Assembly (NCBI GenBank): GCA_036389255.1
Contig: DASVQI010000006.1
Location: forward strand, 372,001-436,000
Reading direction: 5' to 3'
DNA from: JACVRN01 sp036389255
GTDB taxonomy: Bacteria; Acidobacteriota; Blastocatellia; Pyrinomonadales; Pyrinomonadaceae
DNA: 64,000 nt
Positions 1 to 8,699 of this stretch are shown here, piece by piece. Numbering within the stretch: position 1 is the stretch's first letter; the number at the start of each line of letters is the position of its first letter. The position numbers and the translations under genes were made by a program. Below the pieces are notes generated by a model that was given only the letters and a program-made list of their open reading frames with translations, was not told where the DNA came from and did not search any database.

Positions 1-275
1 GTCGCCCGCCCTAACCAGAACCTTGCCCCTGTATCGAGTTTAATGGTCAGAAGCCATGCAATCAGAGAGGCCAGAAAGACCCAGGGGTTAACCCACTTGA
101 AAAAGTAAATCAGGAAATGGGGCACTCTAAAGTAACTGAGTATCGAATCGGGAGGATTATAACTCCACAAGGGAACGAGCATCACAGCGTTGAAGATATA
201 ACCTCCGAGCCAGATCCCCCAATAAATGGTCGCGATGAAGAGGAACAAGCGGGCCATGTATTTACGAGTCACCAT
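1..275 (-). CDS. Membrane protein, C-terminus beyond window edge
   Basis: The reading frame opens at an ATG (complement of 273-275) and stays open to the window edge, so only about 91 residues are visible. A good Shine-Dalgarno (AGGAGG, complement within 281-290) sits 8 nt upstream of the ATG. The visible protein has one hydrophobic segment near residues 8-35 and another near 58-80, with a short aromatic-rich loop between them, so it is an inner-membrane protein. It lies downstream of the Ser/Thr kinase on the same strand (88 bp gap) and may be co-transcribed. I do not recognise the family. Confidence 0.7.
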   Translation of the reverse strand, partial: MVTRKYMARLFLFIATIYWGIWLGGYIFNAVMLVPLWSYNPPDSILSYFRVPHFLIYFFKWVNPWVFLASLIAWLLTIKLDTGARFWLGRA

Positions 276-363
276 ACAATTTGCCTCCTATGCTTTTCGT
301 CATAACCGTTTGGCTGTTCGTCAAAGACTTGCCGCCTGACGTTTATCATGACGGCATATGTTT

Positions 364-3138
364 TTAACTCTCAACATCCCTGAGAAATTTCGCTTCAAAA
401 ATCTTTTGTCCGGCGAGCGAAGTGTAAAAGCCGTAAATTGCAAAGCTCATAATCACGACAAAGGAAAATAAAGTGCTTCTGGCATACCAGCTTGAAAAGT
501 CAGAGGTAATTGGATTACCGAAACTCACGGCGAAAAAAAGCATATAGGAGTAAAGGGCAAGCAGTCCGAAACGCGCGACGGCTATTGTCATAAGCGTTGC
601 CAGAAAAACGTCTCCGACCAGCGGAAGCCACGAGCCATAAATCGCACTGACTATATTGGGAGCTAAAATCAGTAGCCACAGAGCCGCTATCGCCAGGCGT
701 TTTTTTCGTAAAACGGTGAGCAGAAGTAAAAGCAGAAATGAAATAAGAATCGTATAAAAAATAGGTTCGGAAAATTGATGCAGAAAATGAACCGCCATCC
801 CATCAACACCCGAAAGCGGTTCGGTGGTGAACCCTGCCATATAAGGCGCACTGGCAATGCCCAGCCATTGATGCAGGAGAGCCTTCAAATACTCCACAGA
901 CGTATGTGCAAGTCCCAAAAGCCCGCCGACCAGAATATCGCGCCCGACGAGCGGGTCGCGGAAATCGCCCGCCATCAGTCGGCTCCACGAAATAATCAAC
1001 TCCGACCAGCGCTTGCGTACAAACGGTTCGAGCGCGATGTAAAAAATCCAAGTCAAAATGGCGAAGAAAAGCGCGAGACTGGCGCTTTGGAAAAAAATCC
1101 AGAGTTCTGCGCTAAGTTCGGGGACGTGGTAATTATCAATAAGTCGAGCGAGCGTTATTACCGAAAAGAGAAATGCTCCGAGTCTTAACGCGCCTTTGGT
1201 GTCGCCGCGCCCGACTTTCAAATTGTGCCGGGCAACTATCAGAGCGATTAACAAGAGGCTAAAAAATAGAATGGTTAAGAGAATGTTGATGATGTTGTAC
1301 GAGGCGCTCGCGCCGGGTTCGGTTTGTGTCAAAGACTCATCCCAGGGGAAGATGACGCTGAAATAAACGGGCTTGCCGTTAAAGGCTGCGGCTTCGATGC
1401 GGACAGGAATTTCCGGGTGGTCAATGTGCGTGCCTTCCCATGCCTTTCTTGCATCTGCGAAAACAGGCGGCGTCCATCGGGATTCGGTTTCCTTGTAATT
1501 GCGGATGTCTAAACCCGCTTCCACGAAAAGTATTGACCAATCGAGTTGAAGGTTCTGCGTCGTTTTTTCTTCAATCTGCGGCGGGATGGCTTGAAACCCG
1601 GTAAGGCGGCCACGCACGTCTAGAGCGACGCGCGTCATTCCCGAGACAGCCATCGGAGGGTCTGTAGAACTCACTTCACCAAATGAATTTGGAACAAGAT
1701 AACGCGGGCTGGTTCGATACCAGAAATAAAGCGTAAGGGGTTGTCCCGTGCGAATCTTTTCAAAACGGTCGGGCGAAGCGTCTCGCCGTTCGGCGTAATC
1801 CGAATAACGAAAGTCTTGATCGTATCCGTAAACCGTGTCCTTCGGCACGCTGGTGTAGCCAAGTTTGTTGACAATTTGACTGGCGCGTTCGGCCATAACT
1901 TCGGGCGATTTATTTAGCGGAAGCCATTCATGAAGCTTCACTTTGTCTGAAAAGAACACGATGAAAGAGAAAAGAGCGACGACCGACGCCATGCAAACGA
2001 CAGCCGCGCCGGGCTTAAGCGCGCCCTTCTTCGGCGCGGCAGCGACCATCTCCGGTGAAGGTGTTTCGCCCGCTGCGATTGCTGCTTCCAGAGGGTTGCC
2101 GCCCGGCAGGGTCGCCGCCACCTGCGACGCTGAACCGGGTCGCTTCTCCGGGTCTTTTTCCAGACAACGACCAATCACGCGCTCGACCAGAGGATGTACA
2201 TCCTTAATCAAGCTTGAGATGCTGGCCGGCGTGCTCATCTCGCGCTGCCGGATAATCTCGTCGAGCGTGTCGGCGGGGAAGGCTTTCTTCCCGGTGAAGA
2301 CTTCGTAGAGCAGAAGTCCGAGCGAGTAGATATCGCTTTTAGTTGAAACTTCTTTTCCCGTCAGTTGCTCCGGGGACATATAGGCTGGAGTGCCGGAGCG
2401 AATTTCATTGCCGCGAAACTCATCCGACAAACCCGCCAGCCCGAAATCGGTGATGCGTGTGCGCCCGCGCCCGTCTATCATGATATTCGCGGGCTTGAGA
2501 TCGCGGTGGAGCACTCCCTCTTCGTGAGCGGCGGCGAGTCCGGCACAGAGTTGGCGAGCGATTTCAGTCGCCTTGTCTTCCGGCAGTCGCCCTATTCGCC
2601 GCAGCAAACTGCTCAAATCCTCGCCGTCTATGTACTCCATCGAGAGGAAGTTTTGACCGTCAACCTCACCGATGTCGAACACGCGGCAGACGTTCGGGTG
2701 CGAGACTTTGCGGGCGGTGCGTACTTCGCGGTGAAAGCGTTCGAGCATCGCCGCGTCTTTCGAGAGCCTTTCGGGGAGAAACTTGAGGGCGACCGGTTGC
2801 CCGAGCTTGAGATCGTCGGCACGATAGACCTCGCCCATACCACCCTTACCGAGCTGCCCTATGATGCGGTAGCGTTCGGCCAGTATCGTGCCCGGAATAA
2901 ATCGTGTCTCGTTGCTCGCGACCGATGGCATTTGTGATAGTAAGTCAACCGCATCCTGCACTAGCGTTGAGATTAAGTGTCCGGTCGGCTGTTGATGCGC
3001 GAGCAGAGATTCGACTTCCTGCCGCAACTCCGCATCGCCGTCACACATTTCATCTAGAAAGGTAGAGCGCTCTACCGGCTCGCGTTCGGCAGCGGCCTCA
3101 AAAATCTCTTCAATCTTTTGCCAGCGTTCAGGTGTCAT
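364..3138 (-). CDS. Membrane-anchored Ser/Thr protein kinase with polytopic C-terminus
   Basis: A Hanks-type kinase of about 924 aa. The N-terminal ~90 residues begin MTPERWQKIEEIF, a start often seen in acidobacterial kinases. The kinase domain (about residues 93-345) shows the glycine loop GKGGMGEVY, the VALKF lysine, the HRDLKPAN catalytic loop, DFG and the PAYMSPEQ activation-segment end. A single membrane helix follows near residue 385, then an extracytoplasmic stretch and about six further hydrophobic helices to the C-terminus, so the kinase domain should be cytoplasmic. I chose the ATG at 3138 because of the conserved MTPERW start. An in-frame ATG at 3180 would overlap the sigma-factor gene and its GGAGG is only 1 nt away. 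The gene starts 11 bp after the ECF sigma gene, so they are very likely one transcript. The phosphorylation target is unknown. Confidence 0.9.
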   Translation of the reverse strand: MTPERWQKIEEIFEAAAEREPVERSTFLDEMCDGDAELRQEVESLLAHQQPTGHLISTLVQDAVDLLSQMPSVASNETRFIPGTILAERYRIIGQLGKGGMGEVYRADDLKLGQPVALKFLPERLSKDAAMLERFHREVRTARKVSHPNVCRVFDIGEVDGQNFLSMEYIDGEDLSSLLRRIGRLPEDKATEIARQLCAGLAAAHEEGVLHRDLKPANIMIDGRGRTRITDFGLAGLSDEFRGNEIRSGTPAYMSPEQLTGKEVSTKSDIYSLGLLLYEVFTGKKAFPADTLDEIIRQREMSTPASISSLIKDVHPLVERVIGRCLEKDPEKRPGSASQVAATLPGGNPLEAAIAAGETPSPEMVAAAPKKGALKPGAAVVCMASVVALFSFIVFFSDKVKLHEWLPLNKSPEVMAERASQIVNKLGYTSVPKDTVYGYDQDFRYSDYAERRDASPDRFEKIRTGQPLTLYFWYRTSPRYLVPNSFGEVSSTDPPMAVSGMTRVALDVRGRLTGFQAIPPQIEEKTTQNLQLDWSILFVEAGLDIRNYKETESRWTPPVFADARKAWEGTHIDHPEIPVRIEAAAFNGKPVYFSVIFPWDESLTQTEPGASASYNIINILLTILFFSLLLIALIVARHNLKVGRGDTKGALRLGAFLFSVITLARLIDNYHVPELSAELWIFFQSASLALFFAILTWIFYIALEPFVRKRWSELIISWSRLMAGDFRDPLVGRDILVGGLLGLAHTSVEYLKALLHQWLGIASAPYMAGFTTEPLSGVDGMAVHFLHQFSEPIFYTILISFLLLLLLTVLRKKRLAIAALWLLILAPNIVSAIYGSWLPLVGDVFLATLMTIAVARFGLLALYSYMLFFAVSFGNPITSDFSSWYARSTLFSFVVIMSFAIYGFYTSLAGQKIFEAKFLRDVES

Positions 3139-3149
3139 CGAAATAAGTA

Positions 3150-3719
3150 TCAGCGTGGAGCCATCTCCCTGTGTAGCCATGCCTCCGCCGTCCTCATCTG
3201 CCGCCTGACGGTGGCGACCGCGATACCTTCCACCTCACCGATCTCTTCAATTGAAAGCCCGCCGAAGTAACGCAACTCGATGATGCGGCTTTTGCGTGGG
3301 TCAAACTTTGCCAGCCCATGCAATGCATCATCTAACGCGACCAGACTAGCGGCACGCCCGGGTGAAATTACTGTCGCTTCTTCGAGTGACAGACCGCGCT
3401 GGCCTCCGCCACGTTTCACCGCCGTGTGTTTGCGCGCGTGATCCACAAGTATCTGGCGCATGAGGCGCGCGGCGACGCCGAAGAAGTGCGCGCGGCTCTG
3501 CCATTCTAAACCGCTCTGACCGACGAGTCGGATGAAGGCTTCGTGGACGAGCGCCGTGCCCTGAAGCGTGTGGTCTTTGCGCTCGCTGCGTAGATAGTGA
3601 GTCGCGAGTCGCCGCAACTCGTCATAAACGAGCGGCGTGAGTTTCTCCAGCGCGGCGCGGTCGCCGCCCTGCCAATCATGTAAGAGCCGTGTCACTTCAT
3701 GGGACAAGTCAACGGTCAT
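3150..3719 (-). CDS. ECF-type RNA polymerase sigma factor
   Basis: A protein of 189 aa, the usual ECF size. Region 2 (about residues 20-95) includes VYDELRRLATHYLRSER and the HEAFIRL helix. Region 4 (about 130-185) has the helix-turn-helix SRIIELRYFGGLSIEEIGEV followed by TVRRQMRTAEAWL. This layout matches the RpoE-like subgroup common in Acidobacteria and Planctomycetes, typically encoded beside a Ser/Thr kinase. No anti-sigma factor is nearby, so the downstream kinase is the obvious candidate controller. That is inferred from context, not shown. Its own promoter would lie in 3720-3834, where I saw no convincing motif. Confidence 0.92.
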   Translation of the reverse strand: MTVDLSHEVTRLLHDWQGGDRAALEKLTPLVYDELRRLATHYLRSERKDHTLQGTALVHEAFIRLVGQSGLEWQSRAHFFGVAARLMRQILVDHARKHTAVKRGGGQRGLSLEEATVISPGRAASLVALDDALHGLAKFDPRKSRIIELRYFGGLSIEEIGEVEGIAVATVRRQMRTAEAWLHREMAPR

Positions 3720-3834
3720 AGCATTCGGCAGTCGTTCCCGTTTCTTTAATCATAAAAACGAGGTGAGCCTATTTATTTCCGCGGCGTCCGTCAATAAATT
3801 CTTGCGACGTCTGATGATGACAGAGGGCTCGCCA

Positions 3835-4683
3835 TCATTTAGCAAGCCGTTGCGCCAGAAGCCACGTCCAGAATCCAGGCTCGGTGTAGGCTCTGTCGAA
3901 AATGAAATGGCCGGCGCCTTTATACTCAGTGTAACGGAAGCTCAGGCCAGCCGCTTTCAACGCTTCAGCCGTACTACGCGCATCGGAGACCGGAACTTGC
4001 TCATCCGCTTCTGCGTGAAATATCCAAACCGAAGTTTTTCCCACTGCTTTGATAAAGGCAGCATGCGGGTCTTTCGCATCGTAGAGCATAAGCATGTCCG
4101 GCGGGATAAACTTTTCTAAAAAGGGTCGTGGGAATCTTTCAGGAATTTTGATGTTGCCGCCGATGGGCACAATAGCCGCGAACTTTCCCGGATATTTAGC
4201 GGCCACATACCATGAACCGTACCCGCCCAGGGAGAAGCCGGTCACATAAAGCCGTCGAGGGTCGGCTTTGAACTCGGCGACGGTTTGGTCAAGGGCTTTG
4301 ATCGCGTATTCAGCCATCTCGCCAGTCCAGGGCGTCTCGGTGCGGGACTGCGGGAAGACGCCTATGAATGAAGAGAGCAGCTTCGGTTCTAACTTAGCCT
4401 CAACGCGCCCGCCCGCGCGCATCATGGCAGGAAGACCGAACCCGAGTTGATTCTCGTTATCCTCGCCCCATTGTACCGACCCGTGAAGAAATAGAACGAC
4501 CGGATACTTCTTCTTCGGATCGAAGTTCTCCGGGATATACACGCGATAACCGCGCTGCCCGCCACTGATTGAAACCGTCCGCTTAAGGAAGCCAGACTCC
4601 AGCGGGGCCGCCAAGATTTTTTCAGCACCGAGCGAGATGGTCAGCAGTAGTAGTAAAGTTAATCCAATTCTTTTCAGTAACAT
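3835..4683 (-). CDS. Secreted alpha/beta-hydrolase esterase (polyhydroxybutyrate depolymerase/phospholipase-like)
   Basis: A protein of 282 aa with an N-terminal signal peptide (about residues 1-26, ending LGAEKILAAP). The body is an alpha/beta hydrolase: the oxyanion/HG region VVLFLHGSVQWG, the nucleophile elbow GFSLGGYG (Ser at about residue 151), an acid-turn candidate in EADEQVPVSDA, and the catalytic His in GAGHFIFD (about residue 259). This architecture fits exported esterases annotated as prolyl-oligopeptidase-like or PHB-depolymerase-like, so the substrate is probably an ester in the periplasm or medium. It is separated from the sigma-factor gene by about 115 bp and probably has its own promoter. 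Confidence 0.85.
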   Translation of the reverse strand: MLLKRIGLTLLLLLTISLGAEKILAAPLESGFLKRTVSISGGQRGYRVYIPENFDPKKKYPVVLFLHGSVQWGEDNENQLGFGLPAMMRAGGRVEAKLEPKLLSSFIGVFPQSRTETPWTGEMAEYAIKALDQTVAEFKADPRRLYVTGFSLGGYGSWYVAAKYPGKFAAIVPIGGNIKIPERFPRPFLEKFIPPDMLMLYDAKDPHAAFIKAVGKTSVWIFHAEADEQVPVSDARSTAEALKAAGLSFRYTEYKGAGHFIFDRAYTEPGFWTWLLAQRLAK

Positions 4684-4757
4684 GATTTCCTTTCAACATT
4701 CCTCAGATGATGGTCTGAAGGGTTAAATCATCCACCTGGCGCTATCTCAAACTCATT

Positions 4758-4777
4758 TGAGTGTAAAAAAACACTCA
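4758..4777 (-). terminator. Perfect 7-bp hairpin overlapping the stop codon of the small membrane gene
   Basis: TGAGTGT (4758-4764) and ACACTCA (4771-4777) form a perfect stem with a six-base A/T loop. On the minus strand the stem includes the TGA stop of the 56-aa gene. No U-run follows, so it may act as an mRNA 3' end stabiliser and not as a classical terminator. Confidence 0.35.
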
Positions 4778-4945
4778 GAACTGCCGAGCCATCAGATAAA
4801 AGCCTTGTCCGATGTTGCCGTATGCAGTCAAAGCCAGCGTCAACAGTGCGTAAGTGGCAATGCCACAGGCTGTCAAAGCAAAGACGTAGCAGGCGAAAGC
4901 GGCTATGCTCAGGATTCTATCTTCCATCTTCATCGTACTTTTCAT
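4775..4945 (-). CDS. Small single-span membrane protein (56 aa), unknown function
   Basis: Starts at the ATG complementary to 4943-4945 with an AAAGGAG Shine-Dalgarno 6 nt upstream. It encodes 56 residues: a short charged N-terminus (MKSTMKMEDR) and one long hydrophobic segment (about residues 11-42), then a short polar tail. The ribosome-binding site and the helix make it a credible gene although it is very short. It lies upstream of the secreted esterase on the same strand (about 90 bp gap). I do not recognise a family. Confidence 0.55.
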   Translation of the reverse strand: MKSTMKMEDRILSIAAFACYVFALTACGIATYALLTLALTAYGNIGQGFYLMARQF

Positions 4946-5270
4946 CTTGAACTCCTTTACCCTCCAATGATGAAAGCGATTCCCTACGAGCCAATCTCAC
5001 GGCCAAGAGATTGACGAATTTCTCCTTCACAGGATAATGCGCACACCGATGACAAAATCGCTCATGCCCGGGAGAATTTTTTTCGGGAGCTATGTACTCG
5101 TTGATGTAAGAAAACAGGAAGGCTGAGCCTTTATTTGAGTAAAGAACAATTTGAGGATTTTAGATAGCCATCACCATGCTTCAGCAGAGAATCAAATAAG
5201 AGACTAATATTCCCGGCATCTGATAATCAAAAATCACATTATCTAGAGTTAGTAAGTGTGAATTTAGGGT
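4946..5270. other. Intergenic region, 325 bp
   Basis: Separates the ATP-grasp gene (ending at 5271) from the small membrane gene, both on the minus strand. Apart from the ribosome-binding site of the small gene at its left end I see no ORF, repeat or convincing hairpin. It is AT-rich towards 5150-5270. Confidence 0.5.
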
Positions 5271-6146
5271 TCACAGGTTGGTGCGGCGCGCGACTCTTTC
5301 TACTGCGTCGGCAAACCGTTCGGCCGCAGAGTCGCAGTGGCTGAAGAAGAGGACGGGGTCAATCAATTCCAGTTCCATCAGCATCAGTTCTCCGCCCACT
5401 TCCACGCCGTCAACCCGTGCATAAAGCAGAGGCCCCTTCACCTTCGAGATGATTCTTTGCGCCTGCTCTACGAGGGGCCGAGGCGGGATGGATTCTACGT
5501 GGCGTCCGCCGAAGTCCCTCTGGGTGCGGAAATCTCCGTAGTTCGGCATCTTCAGCACCGCGTGGCTATACTCTTTCATAAAAAAGACTAAAGACCATTC
5601 GCCGCGCGTCCGTACCTCCGGAATGAAACGCTGAATCAACACGCCTGAGCTTGATAACATTTCACGGACTTTCCGCTCATCGGACGCGGCTCGCGAGGGG
5701 TCGGTAATCCAAGTCCTGTAGGCGGACATTGAGACGGCTGGTTTAATGACGGCTTGCGGCCAGCCATGCTCTTCTAGAATCGCGGCTATACCAAAGTCAG
5801 AGCCTGGCTCGAGCAAGACGGTAGGGGCAACCGGCACTCCTTCATCTGCCAGCCTCTTCAGGTAGTGTTTGTCAATGTTCTCGCGTACCACGGCGGGCGA
5901 GTTCCACAGCCTTACAACTCTCTGCTCCATTAGAGCTATCCAGTCGAGGAACTCCTGGGTGCGCAGGTGGTATTCCCAGCAGGAGCGCAGGACAACGGCG
6001 TCGAACTCTTCCCACCTGACTTCTCTGGAATCCCAAAGCGTCACCTCGACGTCAACGCCTCGGTGCCGCAACAGCCCGGCTGGGAGCTTGTCGTCATCGT
6101 AAAGCAGTGGGAACTCTGCGTAGGTCACAAACGCCACTCTAGTCAC
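5271..6146 (-). CDS. ATP-grasp domain protein (glutathione-synthetase/RimK-like)
   Basis: A protein of 291 aa starting at a GTG (complement of 6144-6146) with GGAGG 5 nt upstream. The N-terminal third (VAFVTYAEFP...DAVVLRSCWEYH) looks like the pre-ATP-grasp subdomain. Later come a lysine-bearing strand (AVIKPAVSMSAYRTW), LIQRFIPEVRTRGEWSLVFF typical of the ATP-grasp hinge, and a metal-binding acidic end (YARVDGVE...LMELELIDPVLFF). Such enzymes join a carboxylate to an amine or thiol through an acyl phosphate. The substrate cannot be assigned from context, because the gene stands alone between the esterase region and an IS remnant. Confidence 0.8.
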   Translation of the reverse strand: MTRVAFVTYAEFPLLYDDDKLPAGLLRHRGVDVEVTLWDSREVRWEEFDAVVLRSCWEYHLRTQEFLDWIALMEQRVVRLWNSPAVVRENIDKHYLKRLADEGVPVAPTVLLEPGSDFGIAAILEEHGWPQAVIKPAVSMSAYRTWITDPSRAASDERKVREMLSSSGVLIQRFIPEVRTRGEWSLVFFMKEYSHAVLKMPNYGDFRTQRDFGGRHVESIPPRPLVEQAQRIISKVKGPLLYARVDGVEVGGELMLMELELIDPVLFFSHCDSAAERFADAVERVARRTNL

Positions 6147-6191
6147 TGAGGCCTCCGGTGTTCTGAAGCTTTATGCGCGACGCGTTGTTTA

Positions 6192-6977
6192 GTGCTGTAT
6201 TGCAAAAATAGCCTCTCAGGTATAATTCATATCTCAGCTCATTCTACATCTCTCAGGGACTTAATTCATTGAAACATAGTTTATCTCCTTTAAAGTGGAG
6301 GCACTACGAGCCGGAAATTATCCTTCGATGCGTGAGCGAGGATTAACTGTAGATCACACTACCATCTTTCGTTGGGTGCAGAGATATGCTCCAGAGATTA
6401 ACAAAAGAATTCGTCCACACTTGAAATTAGCAGGAGCCTCTTACAGAGTAGATGAGACATATATTAAAGTCGCTAAGACTTGTAAATATCTGTACCATGC
6501 TGTGGATTCTACAGGTAATACCATAGAGTTTATGTTAAGCGCTAAACGCGATGTCTCTGCCGCAAAACGGTTCTTTAAGAAGATGATGAGAGCAGCTCAT
6601 AGGAGGCTGCCTTTCACAATTTCTGTAGATAAGAACGCTGCGTAGCCAGAAGCATTTACTACTTCACAGAAGGAGAGGGTATTGCCTAATGATTGTAAGT
6701 TGAGAAGAGTGAAGTATCTCAATAACATCATCGAGCAAGATCACCGCTTCGTTAAGAGAGTCAGGGCATTCTCGGTTATCGCTCATTCGGTACTGCGGAA
6801 CGGACGTTACAAGGAGTAGAAGCTATGAACATGATACGCAAGGGACAGGTGAAAAGATTAGATAGAGATGATGCCGTAGGTCAGGCGAATTCCGTCGAAA
6901 GTCTATTTCAGATAGCCGCATAGACCCGATATGCCTCACTGACTTCTTCGTCTCAAAATAATTTTTGCAACAGAACC
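6192..6977 (+). mobile_element. Decayed IS6-family insertion sequence
   Basis: The ends carry related inverted repeats: TGCTGTATTGCAAAAATAG at 6193-6211 and, inverted, TTCTGTTGCAAAAAT at the right end (6961-6977). The right repeat resembles the GGTTCTGTTGCAAA terminus of IS6/IS26-type elements. Between them lies a broken transposase gene. I could not identify a target-site duplication, and the left repeat is degraded. Confidence 0.75.
6269..6923 (+). pseudogene. IS6-family DDE transposase, inactivated
   Basis: The pieces read in order as an IS6 transposase: KWRHYEPEIILRCV, then ERGLTVDHTTIFRWVQRYAPE, the catalytic-core strand YRVDETYIKV with its D/E, VDSTGNTIEFMLSAKRD, VDKNAA, then VKYLNNIIEQDHRFVKR, and finally the tail NMIRKGQVKRLDRDD...VESLFQIAA ending at 6923. 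The segment normally linking the N-terminus to the AERGLTVDH motif (roughly 20 codons) is missing. An in-frame stop follows VDKNAA, and a frameshift precedes the tail. It therefore cannot encode an active enzyme. Confidence 0.85.
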
Positions 6978-7218
6978 TGCGCTCATGCCGTGATGGCCTG
7001 AGCTTCCGTCATTGAGCTGGTCGCCGTGGCGAGTAGTATCAGGGTGCTGTGGCCATAAGCCCCCGGCGTCGGCGATGCAGTTTAAGACACGATATTTCCT
7101 TGATTAATATTGACTCGCCCCCTAATAAAAGTTAAAAGAATCTAACGCCACGATTAATGCTTACCGGGTATCTTGTGATAATCCGCCACAAATTTTTATC
7201 GAGGAGAAAGATTGATAG

Positions 7219-8667
7219 ATGGATGAACGCATGCCGACCGGAATCCCCGGCCTGGATGAAATTGTACTAGGCGGTTTAATCACACAAAACAGTTATCTTA
7301 TCGTCGGTGGCCCGGGTACCGGGAAGACCATCCTCTCCTTTCAGTGGTTATTGGAGGGAAAGAGCAGGGGCGAGAGCGCGCTCTACATCACGCTGGCCGA
7401 GCCGGGTGGAAAGATAGAGAGGAATGTCAGAAGCTTCGGCTGGCAACTGGAGGGCGTGAAGATGGTAGACCTCACCCCGACAATCGCCGAGTCGAAGACA
7501 CCTGAGGCCGAGTACCATGTTTTCCACCCGAGCGAAGTGGAGCGTACCCCTGTCTGGCAGGGCATCTATGACGCTGTCGAAAAACATAAACCGGCTCGCC
7601 TGGTCGTAGATTCCATCACCCAACTGCGCTACCTCTCCACGGACGAATACCAGTTCCGCAAACAGATGCTGGCGCTCGTAGCCTTTCTGGATAATTGCGG
7701 CTGCACCTCGTTCCTGGTCTTCGAGCCTACAGAGTTGGAAAAGGAGACGTCTGTCGCTCTGGCGGTGGACGGCATCATTCGCCTACACAGGGAGGTTTCG
7801 CCGGGCCGTGTCATAGGTCTGCGCAGTATTGAGGTGGAGAAGCTGCGCGGCTCCGACTTCATGTCCGGCCTTCACCAGATGAGAATAGGTTCAAAAGGCG
7901 TCTGCATCTACCCTCATAAGATAGAGACTCCTAGTGAGATTAAGCCGGGAGAGAAGCTGCTGGCCACAGGTATACCCCATCTGGATGAGCTGCTGGGCGG
8001 AGGCTTAGAGTCCGGCACGACCACCATCATCACCGGGCCCGCAGGCGCTGGCAAGAGCACGCTCGGTATGAAATTCCTGGCGGAGTCAGTCGGCGCAGGC
8101 GCGTCGGCGGTTCTTTATGCGTTCGAGGAGTCTATGCAATCAATTGTTACTCGCTGCCAGGGCATCGGCATGGGCATCCAGAAGATGATGGACGCCGGGG
8201 CGCTCAGGATAGTTAGAGTCAATCCGATGGAGATGTACCCGGATGAATTCTTAGGGATGGTGCGGCGCGCGGTTGAAGATGAAGGCTGCAAGATCGTGAT
8301 GGTTGATAGCCTCAGGGGATACGAGCTCGCCATGGAAGAGTTCGGCACGATGGTCGCCAATATCTCCAATCTCGTCACCTACCTTAACGGTAAGGCCGTG
8401 ACGACGCTTTTAATCAACGAGGTGGAGAACATCACGGGCGACCTGAAGGCGACGGAATTCGCCGTCAGCTACGTGGCCGACAACATTATCCTGATGCGCT
8501 ACGCCGAGTACAACAGCCGGGTCATCAAGATTATAGGGTGCCTGAAGAAGAGGCTCGGCACCTTCCAGCCCGAGCTGCGCCAGCTACACATCACTTCGCG
8601 CGGAATCGAAGTCAGCGAGAAGCTGGAGAACATGCGCGGCATTCTGACGGGCGTCCCAATTTATTAG
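7219..8667 (+). CDS. KaiC/RAD55-like double-domain RecA ATPase
   Basis: A protein of 482 aa with two KaiC-type ATPase modules. Module 1 (about residues 1-235) has GIPGLDEIVLGGL and Walker A GGPGTGKT; module 2 (about 245-475) has GIPHLDELLGGGL and Walker A TGPAGAGKS. Walker B-like strands (RLVVDSITQL; KIVMVDSLRGY) follow each. This is the KaiC-like architecture found in many non-cyanobacteria, not a proven clock protein: no KaiA or KaiB is nearby. The start is the ATG after GAGGAG (7201-7206), although the spacing is long (12 nt). The hybrid histidine kinase begins 33 bp downstream, which suggests a joint signalling role in which the ATPase state could be read by or feed into the kinase (inference). 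Confidence 0.88.
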   Translation: MDERMPTGIPGLDEIVLGGLITQNSYLIVGGPGTGKTILSFQWLLEGKSRGESALYITLAEPGGKIERNVRSFGWQLEGVKMVDLTPTIAESKTPEAEYHVFHPSEVERTPVWQGIYDAVEKHKPARLVVDSITQLRYLSTDEYQFRKQMLALVAFLDNCGCTSFLVFEPTELEKETSVALAVDGIIRLHREVSPGRVIGLRSIEVEKLRGSDFMSGLHQMRIGSKGVCIYPHKIETPSEIKPGEKLLATGIPHLDELLGGGLESGTTTIITGPAGAGKSTLGMKFLAESVGAGASAVLYAFEESMQSIVTRCQGIGMGIQKMMDAGALRIVRVNPMEMYPDEFLGMVRRAVEDEGCKIVMVDSLRGYELAMEEFGTMVANISNLVTYLNGKAVTTLLINEVENITGDLKATEFAVSYVADNIILMRYAEYNSRVIKIIGCLKKRLGTFQPELRQLHITSRGIEVSEKLENMRGILTGVPIY

Positions 8668-8699
8668 CTCAGGGTGTATATCTGAAACCGGCCATTTCT

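Noticed and set aside
8538..8699. Longer hybrid kinase starting inside the KaiC-like gene
   Set aside because: It would overlap the KaiC-like gene by 130 bp in another frame. The ATG at 8700 begins a receiver-like domain directly.
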